Source: Bathymodiolus azoricus thioautotrophic gill symbiont (lineage in GTDB: Bacteria; Pseudomonadota; Gammaproteobacteria; PS1; Pseudothioglobaceae). Taken from it: DNA of 6,505 nt. The stretch covers positions 1 through 6,505 of the forward strand of contig NZ_CDSC02000504.1 of the NCBI RefSeq assembly GCF_001298715.1. Reading direction: 5' to 3'. Shown one piece after another: positions 1 to 6,352 of the stretch. A model generated the notes under the pieces. That model searched no databases. It saw only the letters and a list, made by a program, of their open reading frames with translations, and was not told the DNA's origin. A program made the position numbers and the translations under genes. Each line of letters starts with the position of its first letter. The stretch's first letter is position 1.

Positions 1-17
1 TAAAATAATTTAGTCCA

Positions 18-1370
18 ATGTCAGAAGTTAAAAACACTTCTTTCGAAGATTGCCTACAGAAACTCATGGAGTCTCTGGAGGTATCTTTGTATGAAGAAGC
101 CACTACACAACTTGCCAATTTGCATTCGGCAGAAATCGCTCGCCTATTAGAAGCTATCCCACCTAAGGAAAGGGTTATTCTTTGGTCTAATATTGATACT
201 GGCACACAAGGTGATATTCTTAAAGACTTGAGCGAAAATGTGCGCACGCAACTATTCAGCGAAATGAGTGTTGATTCAATCGTTGAGGCTACCGAAGGCT
301 TGGATATGGACGATTTGGCAGATATTGTGCCTGATTTACCTGAATCAGCACTACACAATTTATTATTAACGCTGGACCATAAGCACCGAGATCATTTAAA
401 GCGTGTTTTGTCTTATCCTGAGGATTCTGCAGGTGGTTTGATGAATATTGATATTATTACCGTGCGTGATGGTATTACCGTACGCACTGTCATTCGTTAT
501 CTGCGTTTGTTAAAAGAAATGCCAATTGATACTGACCAAGTATTTGTTGTTGATAGAGCATACAAATATTTAGGTGCAATTCACATATCCACTTTGCTAA
601 CGAACGAAGCACAGCAAAATATTGAGCCGTTGATTAATAAAACGCTTAAGCCAATTATTGCACAAACACCTGAAAAAGAAGTGGCTCATTTGTTTGAACA
701 GCGTGATTTGATTTCTGCGCCAGTGGTTGATGAAAACAATCAGTTAATTGGGCGTATTACTATTGATGATGTGGTTGATGTCATTCGTGATGAGGCTGAA
801 CATTCGGTAATGTCAATGGCAGGCTTGGACGAAGAGGATGATGTTTTTGCTCCTGTTATGCAAAGCTCTAAACGCCGTAGTATTTGGCTGGGTGTGAATT
901 TGGTTACTGTTTTTATTGCGGTGTTTTTTATTAGTCTTTTTGAAGCCACTTTGCAAGAAAAAATTGCCCTTGCCATTTTGATGCCAGTGGTTGCATCAAT
1001 GGGTGGTATTGCTGGTACACAAACACTGATTTTAGTCACCCGCGGTATTGCCACTGGTAGAATAACAAATTCCAACCTTAAGGTGTTAATGAATAAAGAA
1101 GTAGCCATTGGCTTATTAAATGGTTTGATTTGGGCGTTAGTGATTGGTGTGGCGACACATTTATGGTTTGCCGACATATTGCTTAGTATGGTCATTGCTT
1201 TGGCTATTGTTGTCAATCTAATTTTTGCCGCCTTTTCAGGTGTGATTTTGCCATCATTACTCATCAAATTTAAAATTGACCCTGCACTCGCTGGTGGTGT
1301 TATTCTCACTACTATTACTGATGTTATTGGTTTTGTGGCGTTTCTAGGTTTAGCAAGTTTGGTTGTTTAA
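18..1370 (+). CDS. mgtE: Magnesium transporter MgtE
   Basis: This is an inner-membrane Mg2+ channel that works as a homodimer. Cytosolic Mg2+ bound between its N and CBS domains closes the pore in characterised members. The 450 residues match the usual family length and show all three parts. An acidic helical N domain lies at about 20-130, with a run of short hydrophobic/acidic repeats. A CBS pair lies at about 135-260 and ends in an acidic stretch (DEEDD, 271-275). A membrane domain of about five helices spans roughly 288-450. The family pore motif appears as PVVASMGGIAGTQ at 323-335, and the conserved acidic residue of the last helix is D435 in TDVIG. The GGIAG variant in place of GNxG is, from memory, normal in proteobacterial homologues. 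The gene ends in tandem stops (TAATAA). Only 17 nt lie upstream, with no clear Shine-Dalgarno, and any M-box or promoter would lie outside the window. It converges on the minus-strand gene 18 nt downstream. Family identity is firm; gating and specificity are inferred. Confidence 0.95.
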   Translation: MSEVKNTSFEDCLQKLMESLEVSLYEEATTQLANLHSAEIARLLEAIPPKERVILWSNIDTGTQGDILKDLSENVRTQLFSEMSVDSIVEATEGLDMDDLADIVPDLPESALHNLLLTLDHKHRDHLKRVLSYPEDSAGGLMNIDIITVRDGITVRTVIRYLRLLKEMPIDTDQVFVVDRAYKYLGAIHISTLLTNEAQQNIEPLINKTLKPIIAQTPEKEVAHLFEQRDLISAPVVDENNQLIGRITIDDVVDVIRDEAEHSVMSMAGLDEEDDVFAPVMQSSKRRSIWLGVNLVTVFIAVFFISLFEATLQEKIALAILMPVVASMGGIAGTQTLILVTRGIATGRITNSNLKVLMNKEVAIGLLNGLIWALVIGVATHLWFADILLSMVIALAIVVNLIFAAFSGVILPSLLIKFKIDPALAGGVILTTITDVIGFVAFLGLASLVV

Positions 1371-1388
1371 TAAAAATTATTCCACCGT

Positions 1389-1805
1389 TTAATCTTTCCA
1401 TTTTTGATTGCATTGTTGACAGGTGTGTAAGGTTCTTTTTGACAGAAGGACAACGCTAATAGCTAGAGATACCAATGTAAAAAAGATTCGATGCAATGGA
1501 AATTTACTAACATAACTATTGGCGTTACAATTGGGGCAATTTTTTGTATCAATTTCTAGAAAAATTTCATTTAATAGATGTTCGTACTCTCCTTGGTTAT
1601 GCATTTTTAGAATTTTCTGTGCATCAGTAAAATGTTGCGGGCTAACTTTTAATTGCATGCCTCCCAATGCTTGTGCATAACTCCAGTTCATCCACACATG
1701 GTGTTCATTTGCTAAAAATACCGGTACACCTTCAACCTCTAGCCGCCCCTTAGCCAGATAAGCATCAATAGGATGGTTGTAACTTTCAACTGCCACTAAT
1801 TCCAT
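1389..1805 (-). CDS. DUF2007-family protein with split CxxC pairs around a hydrophobic segment
   Basis: The product has 138 residues. Residues 1-70 look like the DUF2007 'putative prokaryotic signal-transducing protein' domain, a small fold related to GlnB/PII. It opens with a beta strand and a helix (AVESYNHPIDAYLAKGRLE), then GVPVFLANE, a GG turn and VSPQHFTDAQKIL. Its molecular role is unknown in the family. The C-terminal tail has C90-x2-C93, a hydrophobic run at 107-122 flanked by basic residues (R106; K123, R124), and C129-x2-C132. Four cysteines in two pairs suggest a zinc ribbon, here split by a possible membrane segment of only about 16 residues. The ATG lies 3 nt after the phosphohexomutase stop, so the two genes are probably co-transcribed and translationally coupled; no strong Shine-Dalgarno is visible. 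Function cannot be assigned. The N-terminal family call is fairly secure, and the topology and metal binding are inference. Confidence 0.8.
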   Translation of the reverse strand: MELVAVESYNHPIDAYLAKGRLEVEGVPVFLANEHHVWMNWSYAQALGGMQLKVSPQHFTDAQKILKMHNQGEYEHLLNEIFLEIDTKNCPNCNANSYVSKFPLHRIFFTLVSLAISVVLLSKRTLHTCQQCNQKWKD

Positions 1806-1808
1806 TTG

Positions 1809-3191
1809 TCAAAAATTTTGAGTAGAAATATTATTGGCATCCAGCCAAATTCTGAATTTATCTTGAATTTGACTTAAGGTTTTTTTGTTATTTGCCTCAA
1901 AGCGCAGCACCAAACATGGTGTGGTGTTAGAAGGGCGTACAAGTCCCCAGCCATCAGGATAATCAACACGCACACCGTCGATAGTGGTAATTTGCGCACT
2001 ATCATCTTTAATGAAATCAATGTTACTTGTTAGTTTTTTCATCGCATCAAACTGCTGAGCTTGCTTATCAAAGTAAATATTAATCTCTGGCGTATTGATA
2101 CTATCAGGTAAATTAGCAAAAACCTGTTCACAAGTTTTGTGAGTTTTGGATAGGATTTCTAACAATCTAGCACCTGTATAAAGCGCATCATCAAAGCCAT
2201 ACCAGCGTTCTTTAAAGAAAATATGACCACTCATCTCACCACCGAGTAGCGCGCCTGTTTCTTTAAGTTTGGCTTTGATAAAACTGTGTCCTGTGCGTGA
2301 CATAATCGCATTACCCCCGTGCTGGGTAATGTCTTTTGGTAGATTTGAGCTACATTTAACATCAAACACAATTTTGGCACCTTGATTACGACTGAGAATA
2401 TCGCGTGCATACAATATCATTTGTCTATCCGCCCAAATCACATTACCTTTATTGTCAATTAAACCCAGTCTGTCACCATCGCCATCAAAGGCAAAGCCCA
2501 TATCAGCATTGGTGCTCTTGACTTCTTGAATAATATCTTCAAGATTGGCAAGTTTTGATGGGTCGGGATGATGGTTGGGGAAATTCCCATCTACTAAGCA
2601 GAATAATTTTGTGACTTTTGCACCTAATCGTTCAAACAATTTTGGTGCAATATTGCCTGCAATACCGTTACCTGCATCAATAACAATATTAAGAGGCTTA
2701 TCTAATTTAATATCAGAGACAACACGCTCTATATAGTCCTGCTCAATATCAACTTTGGTTGAAGTGCCATGACCTTTAGAAAATTTTTGCGCTTGGATGC
2801 GCTGATAAAGTTCTTGTATTTTATCGCCCGAGAGTGTTTCACCTGCAATCACAATCTTAAGTCCATTGTACTCAGGTGGATTATGAGAGCCAGTAATCAT
2901 CACCCCAGAAGTGGCCGCTTTGCTATAAGTAGCGTAATACACTAATGGCGTGGGTACCATGCCGATATCTACCACGTGACAGCCAGTTGACTTAAGGCCA
3001 TCTTTTAAAGCGCTCATCAGCTCAACGCCACTTAGACGGCCATCGCGACCAACCACCACACCGCGTTCACCTTTGGCAATAGACTCACTGCCAATTGCCT
3101 GAGCGATGAGTTTAACTACATCAGGCGTGAGTTCATTTTCCACGATACCACGGATATCGTAGGCTTTAAAAATAGATTGTGAGAGCGACAT
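1809..3191 (-). CDS. algC: Phosphomannomutase/phosphoglucomutase (AlgC type)
   Basis: This cytosolic enzyme interconverts hexose 6-phosphate and 1-phosphate (mannose or glucose) through a bisphosphorylated intermediate. It supplies precursors for nucleotide sugars used in LPS and exopolysaccharide. From the start at 3191 it has 460 residues, close to Pseudomonas AlgC (463). All four active-site loops are present: the phosphoserine loop TGSHNPPEYNG (100-110, catalytic Ser102), the Mg2+ loop DGDGDR (236-241), the sugar-specificity loop GEMSGH (318-323) and the phosphate-binding loop RPSNTTP (419-425). The frame stays open to an ATG at 3287, but those 32 extra residues are hydrophobic, unlike the family N-terminus, and overlap the divergent rseC. 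Family proteins begin just before IFKAYDIRG, so 3191 is preferred. There is no good Shine-Dalgarno at that start. The DUF2007 gene follows after 3 nt. The manB/algC/pgm naming is ambiguous, because dual specificity cannot be read from sequence alone. Confidence 0.93.
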   Translation of the reverse strand: MSLSQSIFKAYDIRGIVENELTPDVVKLIAQAIGSESIAKGERGVVVGRDGRLSGVELMSALKDGLKSTGCHVVDIGMVPTPLVYYATYSKAATSGVMITGSHNPPEYNGLKIVIAGETLSGDKIQELYQRIQAQKFSKGHGTSTKVDIEQDYIERVVSDIKLDKPLNIVIDAGNGIAGNIAPKLFERLGAKVTKLFCLVDGNFPNHHPDPSKLANLEDIIQEVKSTNADMGFAFDGDGDRLGLIDNKGNVIWADRQMILYARDILSRNQGAKIVFDVKCSSNLPKDITQHGGNAIMSRTGHSFIKAKLKETGALLGGEMSGHIFFKERWYGFDDALYTGARLLEILSKTHKTCEQVFANLPDSINTPEINIYFDKQAQQFDAMKKLTSNIDFIKDDSAQITTIDGVRVDYPDGWGLVRPSNTTPCLVLRFEANNKKTLSQIQDKFRIWLDANNISTQNF

Positions 3192-3207
3192 GCTGATAAA
3201 ATATGAT
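3177..3207 (+). promoter_or_regulatory. Possible weak promoter for rseC
   Basis: TATGAT at 3202-3207 matches the -10 consensus at five of six positions. TTGTGA at 3177-3182 matches the -35 consensus at four of six, with a 19-bp spacer that is longer than ideal. Transcription would begin near 3214, leaving a leader of about 15 nt. The opposite strand of the same gap contains TATTTT (complement of 3198-3203), a possible -10 for the phosphohexomutase gene. The two divergent promoters would therefore overlap. AT-richness makes both calls tentative. Confidence 0.25.
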
Positions 3208-3211
3208 AAAA
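3194..3211. repeat. Direct repeat TGATAAAA x2 in the divergent promoter region
   Basis: TGATAAAA occurs at 3194-3201 and again at 3204-3211, so the copies start 10 bp apart, about one helical turn. They sit in the 37-bp gap between the divergent starts of the phosphohexomutase gene (3191) and rseC (3229). The spacing would suit a regulator binding one face of the DNA. The region is strongly AT-rich, however, and such a repeat can arise by chance. Confidence 0.35.
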
Positions 3212-3228
3212 AATAAACACTTATTTTA

Positions 3229-3606
3229 ATGAAAGAAAAGTTTGAAGTTATTGAGATTGAGAACCAAATGATGAAACTTAAAGTCAATCGTTCATCGGGG
3301 TGTCACAGTTGCTCAGCCAGTGGTGGCTGCGGTACAGGAATATTGGCAAAATATTTTGACCATTATTCAGTGTTCAATAAGCCCCTACAAAATGGCGTGT
3401 CGATTGGTGATTTGGTAACCTTGGAAATCTCATCAAAAGAATTGTTTTATCGTGCCTTTCAACTCTATATGTTGCCACTACTTGCATTATTTACAGGTGG
3501 GTTGTTAGGTGATGTAGTATATCCTGAACACGAAGCAGGGCAAATTGCCCTTGCTTTCATTGGTTTTTCTGCTTCAATTTTATTGGTAAAATATTTTGTA
3601 AAGTGA
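3229..3606 (+). CDS. rseC: RseC/MucC-family membrane redox protein
   Basis: This is a small inner-membrane protein of the RseC/MucC (SoxR-reducing) family. In E. coli RseC is encoded with rpoE-rseAB and helps the Rsx complex keep SoxR reduced; Rnf-linked and thiamine-related roles have also been reported for relatives. The N-terminal half is a small cytosolic beta domain with C25-x2-C28-x5-C34 (GCHSCSASGGCG), the cysteine cluster typical of the family. Two hydrophobic helices follow, at about 76-98 and 105-122, and the protein ends right after the second. At 125 residues it lacks the longer C-terminal tail of E. coli RseC (159). No rpoE, rseA, rseB, soxR or rsx/rnf gene is in view, so its partner is unknown. 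It is divergent from the phosphohexomutase gene and 52 nt upstream of aceE. No clear Shine-Dalgarno precedes the ATG. Family assignment is good; the role here is inferred. Confidence 0.85.
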   Translation: MKEKFEVIEIENQMMKLKVNRSSGCHSCSASGGCGTGILAKYFDHYSVFNKPLQNGVSIGDLVTLEISSKELFYRAFQLYMLPLLALFTGGLLGDVVYPEHEAGQIALAFIGFSASILLVKYFVK

Positions 3607-3617
3607 GCCTACAAATT

Positions 3618-3626
3618 TGGGATAAT
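3618..3626 (+). promoter_or_regulatory. Extended -10 element, probable aceE promoter
   Basis: TGG followed directly by GATAAT (3621-3626) forms an extended -10 (TGn plus five of six consensus bases). A poor -35 candidate, TTGTAA at 3596-3601, lies 19 bp upstream and overlaps the end of rseC; extended -10 promoters often tolerate a weak -35. Initiation would fall near 3633, giving a leader of about 26 nt before the aceE ATG. This suggests aceE can be transcribed independently of rseC. No PdhR-like palindrome is present in the 52-nt gap. Confidence 0.45.
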
Positions 3627-3658
3627 TACTGCTTTATTCTAAAAGAAAAAAATACATT

Positions 3659-6307
3659 ATGTCAGCTCAAGACCTTGACCCTTTAGAAACCCAAGAATGG
3701 CTAGAAGCCTTTAAATCCGTTGCTAGAGTGGAAGGTGATGACCGTGCAAAGTTTTTGCTAAACCAACTAATGGATATGGCGCACAAAGAAGGCATGGATT
3801 TACCAACAGGCGTAAATACCTCTTACCTAAACTCTATTGCCAAAGAAAAAGAGGTAGCAACAGATATTAGCATCGATATTGAAGAAAGAATTTCAGCTAT
3901 TATCCGTTGGAATGCTATGGTGATGGTGGTCAAGGCTAATCAATTACCATATGATTTAGGTGGACACATTGCTTCGTTCGCCTCAAGTGCTACTTTGTAC
4001 GAAGTGGGTTTTAATCACTTTTATCGTGGTCCTGATGCCGAGCAGGGTGCAGACTTAATCTTTTTTCAAGGGCATATTTCACCAGGTATTTACTCGCGTG
4101 CTTTTTTAGAAGGGCGCATCACTGAAGCGCAAATGTTGCTATTCCGCCAGGAGGCAGGCAAAGATGGACTCAGCTCTTATCCACACCCGTGGTTGATGCC
4201 TGATTTTTGGCAGTTCCCGACCGTGTCAATGGGGCTGGGTCCAATTATGGCGATTTACCAAGCACGCTTTATGAAATATTTGCATCATCGTGAGATTAAG
4301 CAAACGCACAAACGTACAGTTTGGGCGTATTTGGGTGACGGGGAAATGGATGAGCCTGAGTCACTTGGTGCTATTTCAGTAGCCGGTCGTGAAAAACTTG
4401 ATAATTTGATTTTTGTGATTAATTGCAACTTACAGCGTTTGGATGGTCCAGTACGCGGTAATGGCAAAATTATTCAAGAGCTTGAGGGTATGTTCCGTGG
4501 TGCAGGCTGGAATGTACTTAAAGTAATTTGGGGCGGCGAATGGGATAAACTGCTTGAAAAAGACACTACTGGGCTACTGAAGAAACGCATGGAAGAAGTG
4601 GTGGATGGAGAATACCAAGCTTATAAAGCTAAAGACGGTGCTTATGTGCGACAACATTTCTTCGGTAAATACCCAGAATTATTAGCGATGGTTCAGCATC
4701 TTAGTGATGATGAGATTTATGCACTGAATCGTGGTGGACATGACCCGTTTAAGGTATTTCAAGCTTATCGTGCTGCCAAAGAATGTAGTGATAAACCAAC
4801 GGTCATCTTGGCTAAGACGGTTAAAGGTTATGGCATGGGTGAGGCAGGTGAAGGTCAAAATACGACGCACTCGCAGAAAAAATTAGGCCTTAAACAGGTT
4901 GCAAAATTCGCCAAGCGTTTTGATATTCCAGTGACTGAAGAAGATGTTAAACAACTTAACTTTTACAAGCCAGCACAAGACAGCGAAGAGATGACATATA
5001 TAAACACTCAACGCCAAAAACTAGGTGGTTCATTGCCAGTGCGTTCGTTTGAATTAGAAAACTTACAAGCGCCAGAATTAAACACTTTCAGTGCTTTATT
5101 AAAATCCAGTGGTGAGCGTGAAATGTCAACTACCATGGCGCTTAACCGCATTATGGCTTTATTAGTACGCGACAAGCAACTTGGATCTAAAGTAGTGCCA
5201 ATCATCCCTGATGAAGCGCGTACCTTTGGCATGGAAAGCTTGTTCAGGCAGCTTGGTATTTACTCGGCTTCAGGTCAACTTTATCAACCAGAAGACTCTG
5301 ATAAAGTCATGTGGTATAAGGAAGATAAAAAGGGGCAGGTGTTGCAAGAAGGCATTAATGAAGCCGGTGCGATTTCTGATTGGATTGCTGCTGCAACATC
5401 GTATGCGACGCATAATGTCACCATGATTCCGTTTTATATTTATTATTCTAAATTTGGTTTTCAGCGTGTTGGTGACTTAATTTGGGCGGCAGGTGATATG
5501 CAAGCTAAGGGCTTCTTAATTGGTGGCACGGCAGGGCGTACTACACTGAATGGAGAGGGCTTACAGCATGAAGATGGTGATTCGCATATTGTTGCCAACA
5601 TCATTCCAAATTGTATTTCTTATGACCCAACTTATGCGTATGAGTTAGCAGTGATTGTTCAAAGTGGACTACGCAGAATGTATGAAAAACATGAGAATAT
5701 TTTTTACTACATTACCGTTATGAATGAAATTTACACGCACCCAGAAATACTAGCAGGTACGCAAGAAGGTATTATCAAAGGTATTTACCCATTAAAAAAA
5801 GTAGGCACTGGTGATAAGCAAGTGCAATTGTTAGGTTCTGGCACCATTCTTAGAGAAGTTGAAAAAGCTGCACAAATGCTTACTGATGATTGGGGTGTGA
5901 AGTCTAATATCTGGTCAGTGACCAGTTTCAATGAATTAACGCGTGAAGCTCAAGCTATTGATAGAGAGAATAGATTTAGTGTAGGGCCGCCAAAGGTGCC
6001 TTATATTACTCAATGCTTAGCCGATGCAAAGGGCCCTGTTATTGCTACCACTGACTATATGCGTAATTACGCTGAACAAGTGCGTAAGTATATTCCAGCT
6101 CGTTATGAAGTGTTGGGTACAGATGGGTTTGGTCGCTCAGATTCACGCGCTGCACTTAGAGATTTCTTTGAAGTGGATGCAAATTATGTAACGATTACTG
6201 CGCTTAAAGCTTTGGTTGATGAAGGTGAAATAGCAGCATCAGTCGTTACTGATGCTATTAAAAAATATGGTGTTGACATAGGAAAGCCAAACCCAATGAC
6301 GGTATAA
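3659..6307 (+). CDS. aceE: Pyruvate dehydrogenase E1 component, homodimeric
   Basis: This thiamine-diphosphate enzyme decarboxylates pyruvate and reductively acetylates the lipoyl groups of E2 (AceF), the first step of pyruvate conversion to acetyl-CoA in the cytosolic PDH complex. The 882 residues compare with 887 in E. coli AceE and align with a constant offset of -3 through the catalytic core. The ThDP/Mg2+ motif runs from GDGEMDEPES (226-235) to N257, with ligands D227 and N257. Counterparts of E. coli H106, H142, H407, E571 and H640 are H103, H139, H404 (in NTTHSQKK, the mobile active-site loop), E568 (in QEGINE) and H637 (in LQHEDG). The C-terminal domain is complete (GFGRSDSR near 823-830). 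The start at 3659 fits the usual N-terminus (LDPLETQEWLEA); its ribosome binding site is only a weak A/G-rich stretch. No aceF or lpd follows within the 198 nt visible downstream; instead a damaged hopJ gene begins 45 nt after the stop. The enzyme itself looks intact and functional. Confidence 0.97.
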   Translation: MSAQDLDPLETQEWLEAFKSVARVEGDDRAKFLLNQLMDMAHKEGMDLPTGVNTSYLNSIAKEKEVATDISIDIEERISAIIRWNAMVMVVKANQLPYDLGGHIASFASSATLYEVGFNHFYRGPDAEQGADLIFFQGHISPGIYSRAFLEGRITEAQMLLFRQEAGKDGLSSYPHPWLMPDFWQFPTVSMGLGPIMAIYQARFMKYLHHREIKQTHKRTVWAYLGDGEMDEPESLGAISVAGREKLDNLIFVINCNLQRLDGPVRGNGKIIQELEGMFRGAGWNVLKVIWGGEWDKLLEKDTTGLLKKRMEEVVDGEYQAYKAKDGAYVRQHFFGKYPELLAMVQHLSDDEIYALNRGGHDPFKVFQAYRAAKECSDKPTVILAKTVKGYGMGEAGEGQNTTHSQKKLGLKQVAKFAKRFDIPVTEEDVKQLNFYKPAQDSEEMTYINTQRQKLGGSLPVRSFELENLQAPELNTFSALLKSSGEREMSTTMALNRIMALLVRDKQLGSKVVPIIPDEARTFGMESLFRQLGIYSASGQLYQPEDSDKVMWYKEDKKGQVLQEGINEAGAISDWIAAATSYATHNVTMIPFYIYYSKFGFQRVGDLIWAAGDMQAKGFLIGGTAGRTTLNGEGLQHEDGDSHIVANIIPNCISYDPTYAYELAVIVQSGLRRMYEKHENIFYYITVMNEIYTHPEILAGTQEGIIKGIYPLKKVGTGDKQVQLLGSGTILREVEKAAQMLTDDWGVKSNIWSVTSFNELTREAQAIDRENRFSVGPPKVPYITQCLADAKGPVIATTDYMRNYAEQVRKYIPARYEVLGTDGFGRSDSRAALRDFFEVDANYVTITALKALVDEGEIAASVVTDAIKKYGVDIGKPNPMTV

Positions 6308-6340
6308 AGGCGGTATTATTGACCAATTATTAAAGATATT

Positions 6341-6346
6341 AGGAGG
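6341..6346 (+). promoter_or_regulatory. Consensus Shine-Dalgarno AGGAGG
   Basis: A perfect AGGAGG lies 6 nt before the ATG at 6353. It fixes that codon as the start of the hopJ-like gene. It is the only strong ribosome binding site in the window, as the other five genes have weak or no visible Shine-Dalgarno. Confidence 0.85.
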
Positions 6347-6352
6347 ATTGGT

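Noticed and set aside
740..1309. A 189-codon open frame on the minus strand inside mgtE
   Set aside because: It lies wholly within the well-supported mgtE, resembles no family I know, and its odd composition is explained by being antisense to membrane helices.
1369..1381. AATAA-AAA-TTATT inverted repeat between mgtE and the DUF2007 gene, as a bidirectional terminator
   Set aside because: The stem is five A/T pairs with a three-base loop and no GC pairs or clear U-tract, too weak for an intrinsic terminator.
3192..3287. N-terminal extension of the phosphohexomutase by 32 residues to an ATG at 3287
   Set aside because: The added residues are hydrophobic and unlike AlgC family N-termini, and they overlap rseC on the other strand. 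The start at 3191 gives the normal family length.
4285..5426. Several short open frames on both strands within aceE (4285-4467, 4682-4870, 5008-5232, 5211-5426)
   Set aside because: All are out-of-frame or antisense shadows of an intact, strongly conserved aceE, with no recognisable domains.
6318..6327. ATTGACCAAT after aceE, resembling half of a PdhR operator
   Set aside because: The PdhR site needs ATTGGT-NNN-ACCAAT. Only the ACCAAT half is present and it lies downstream of aceE, not in its promoter.
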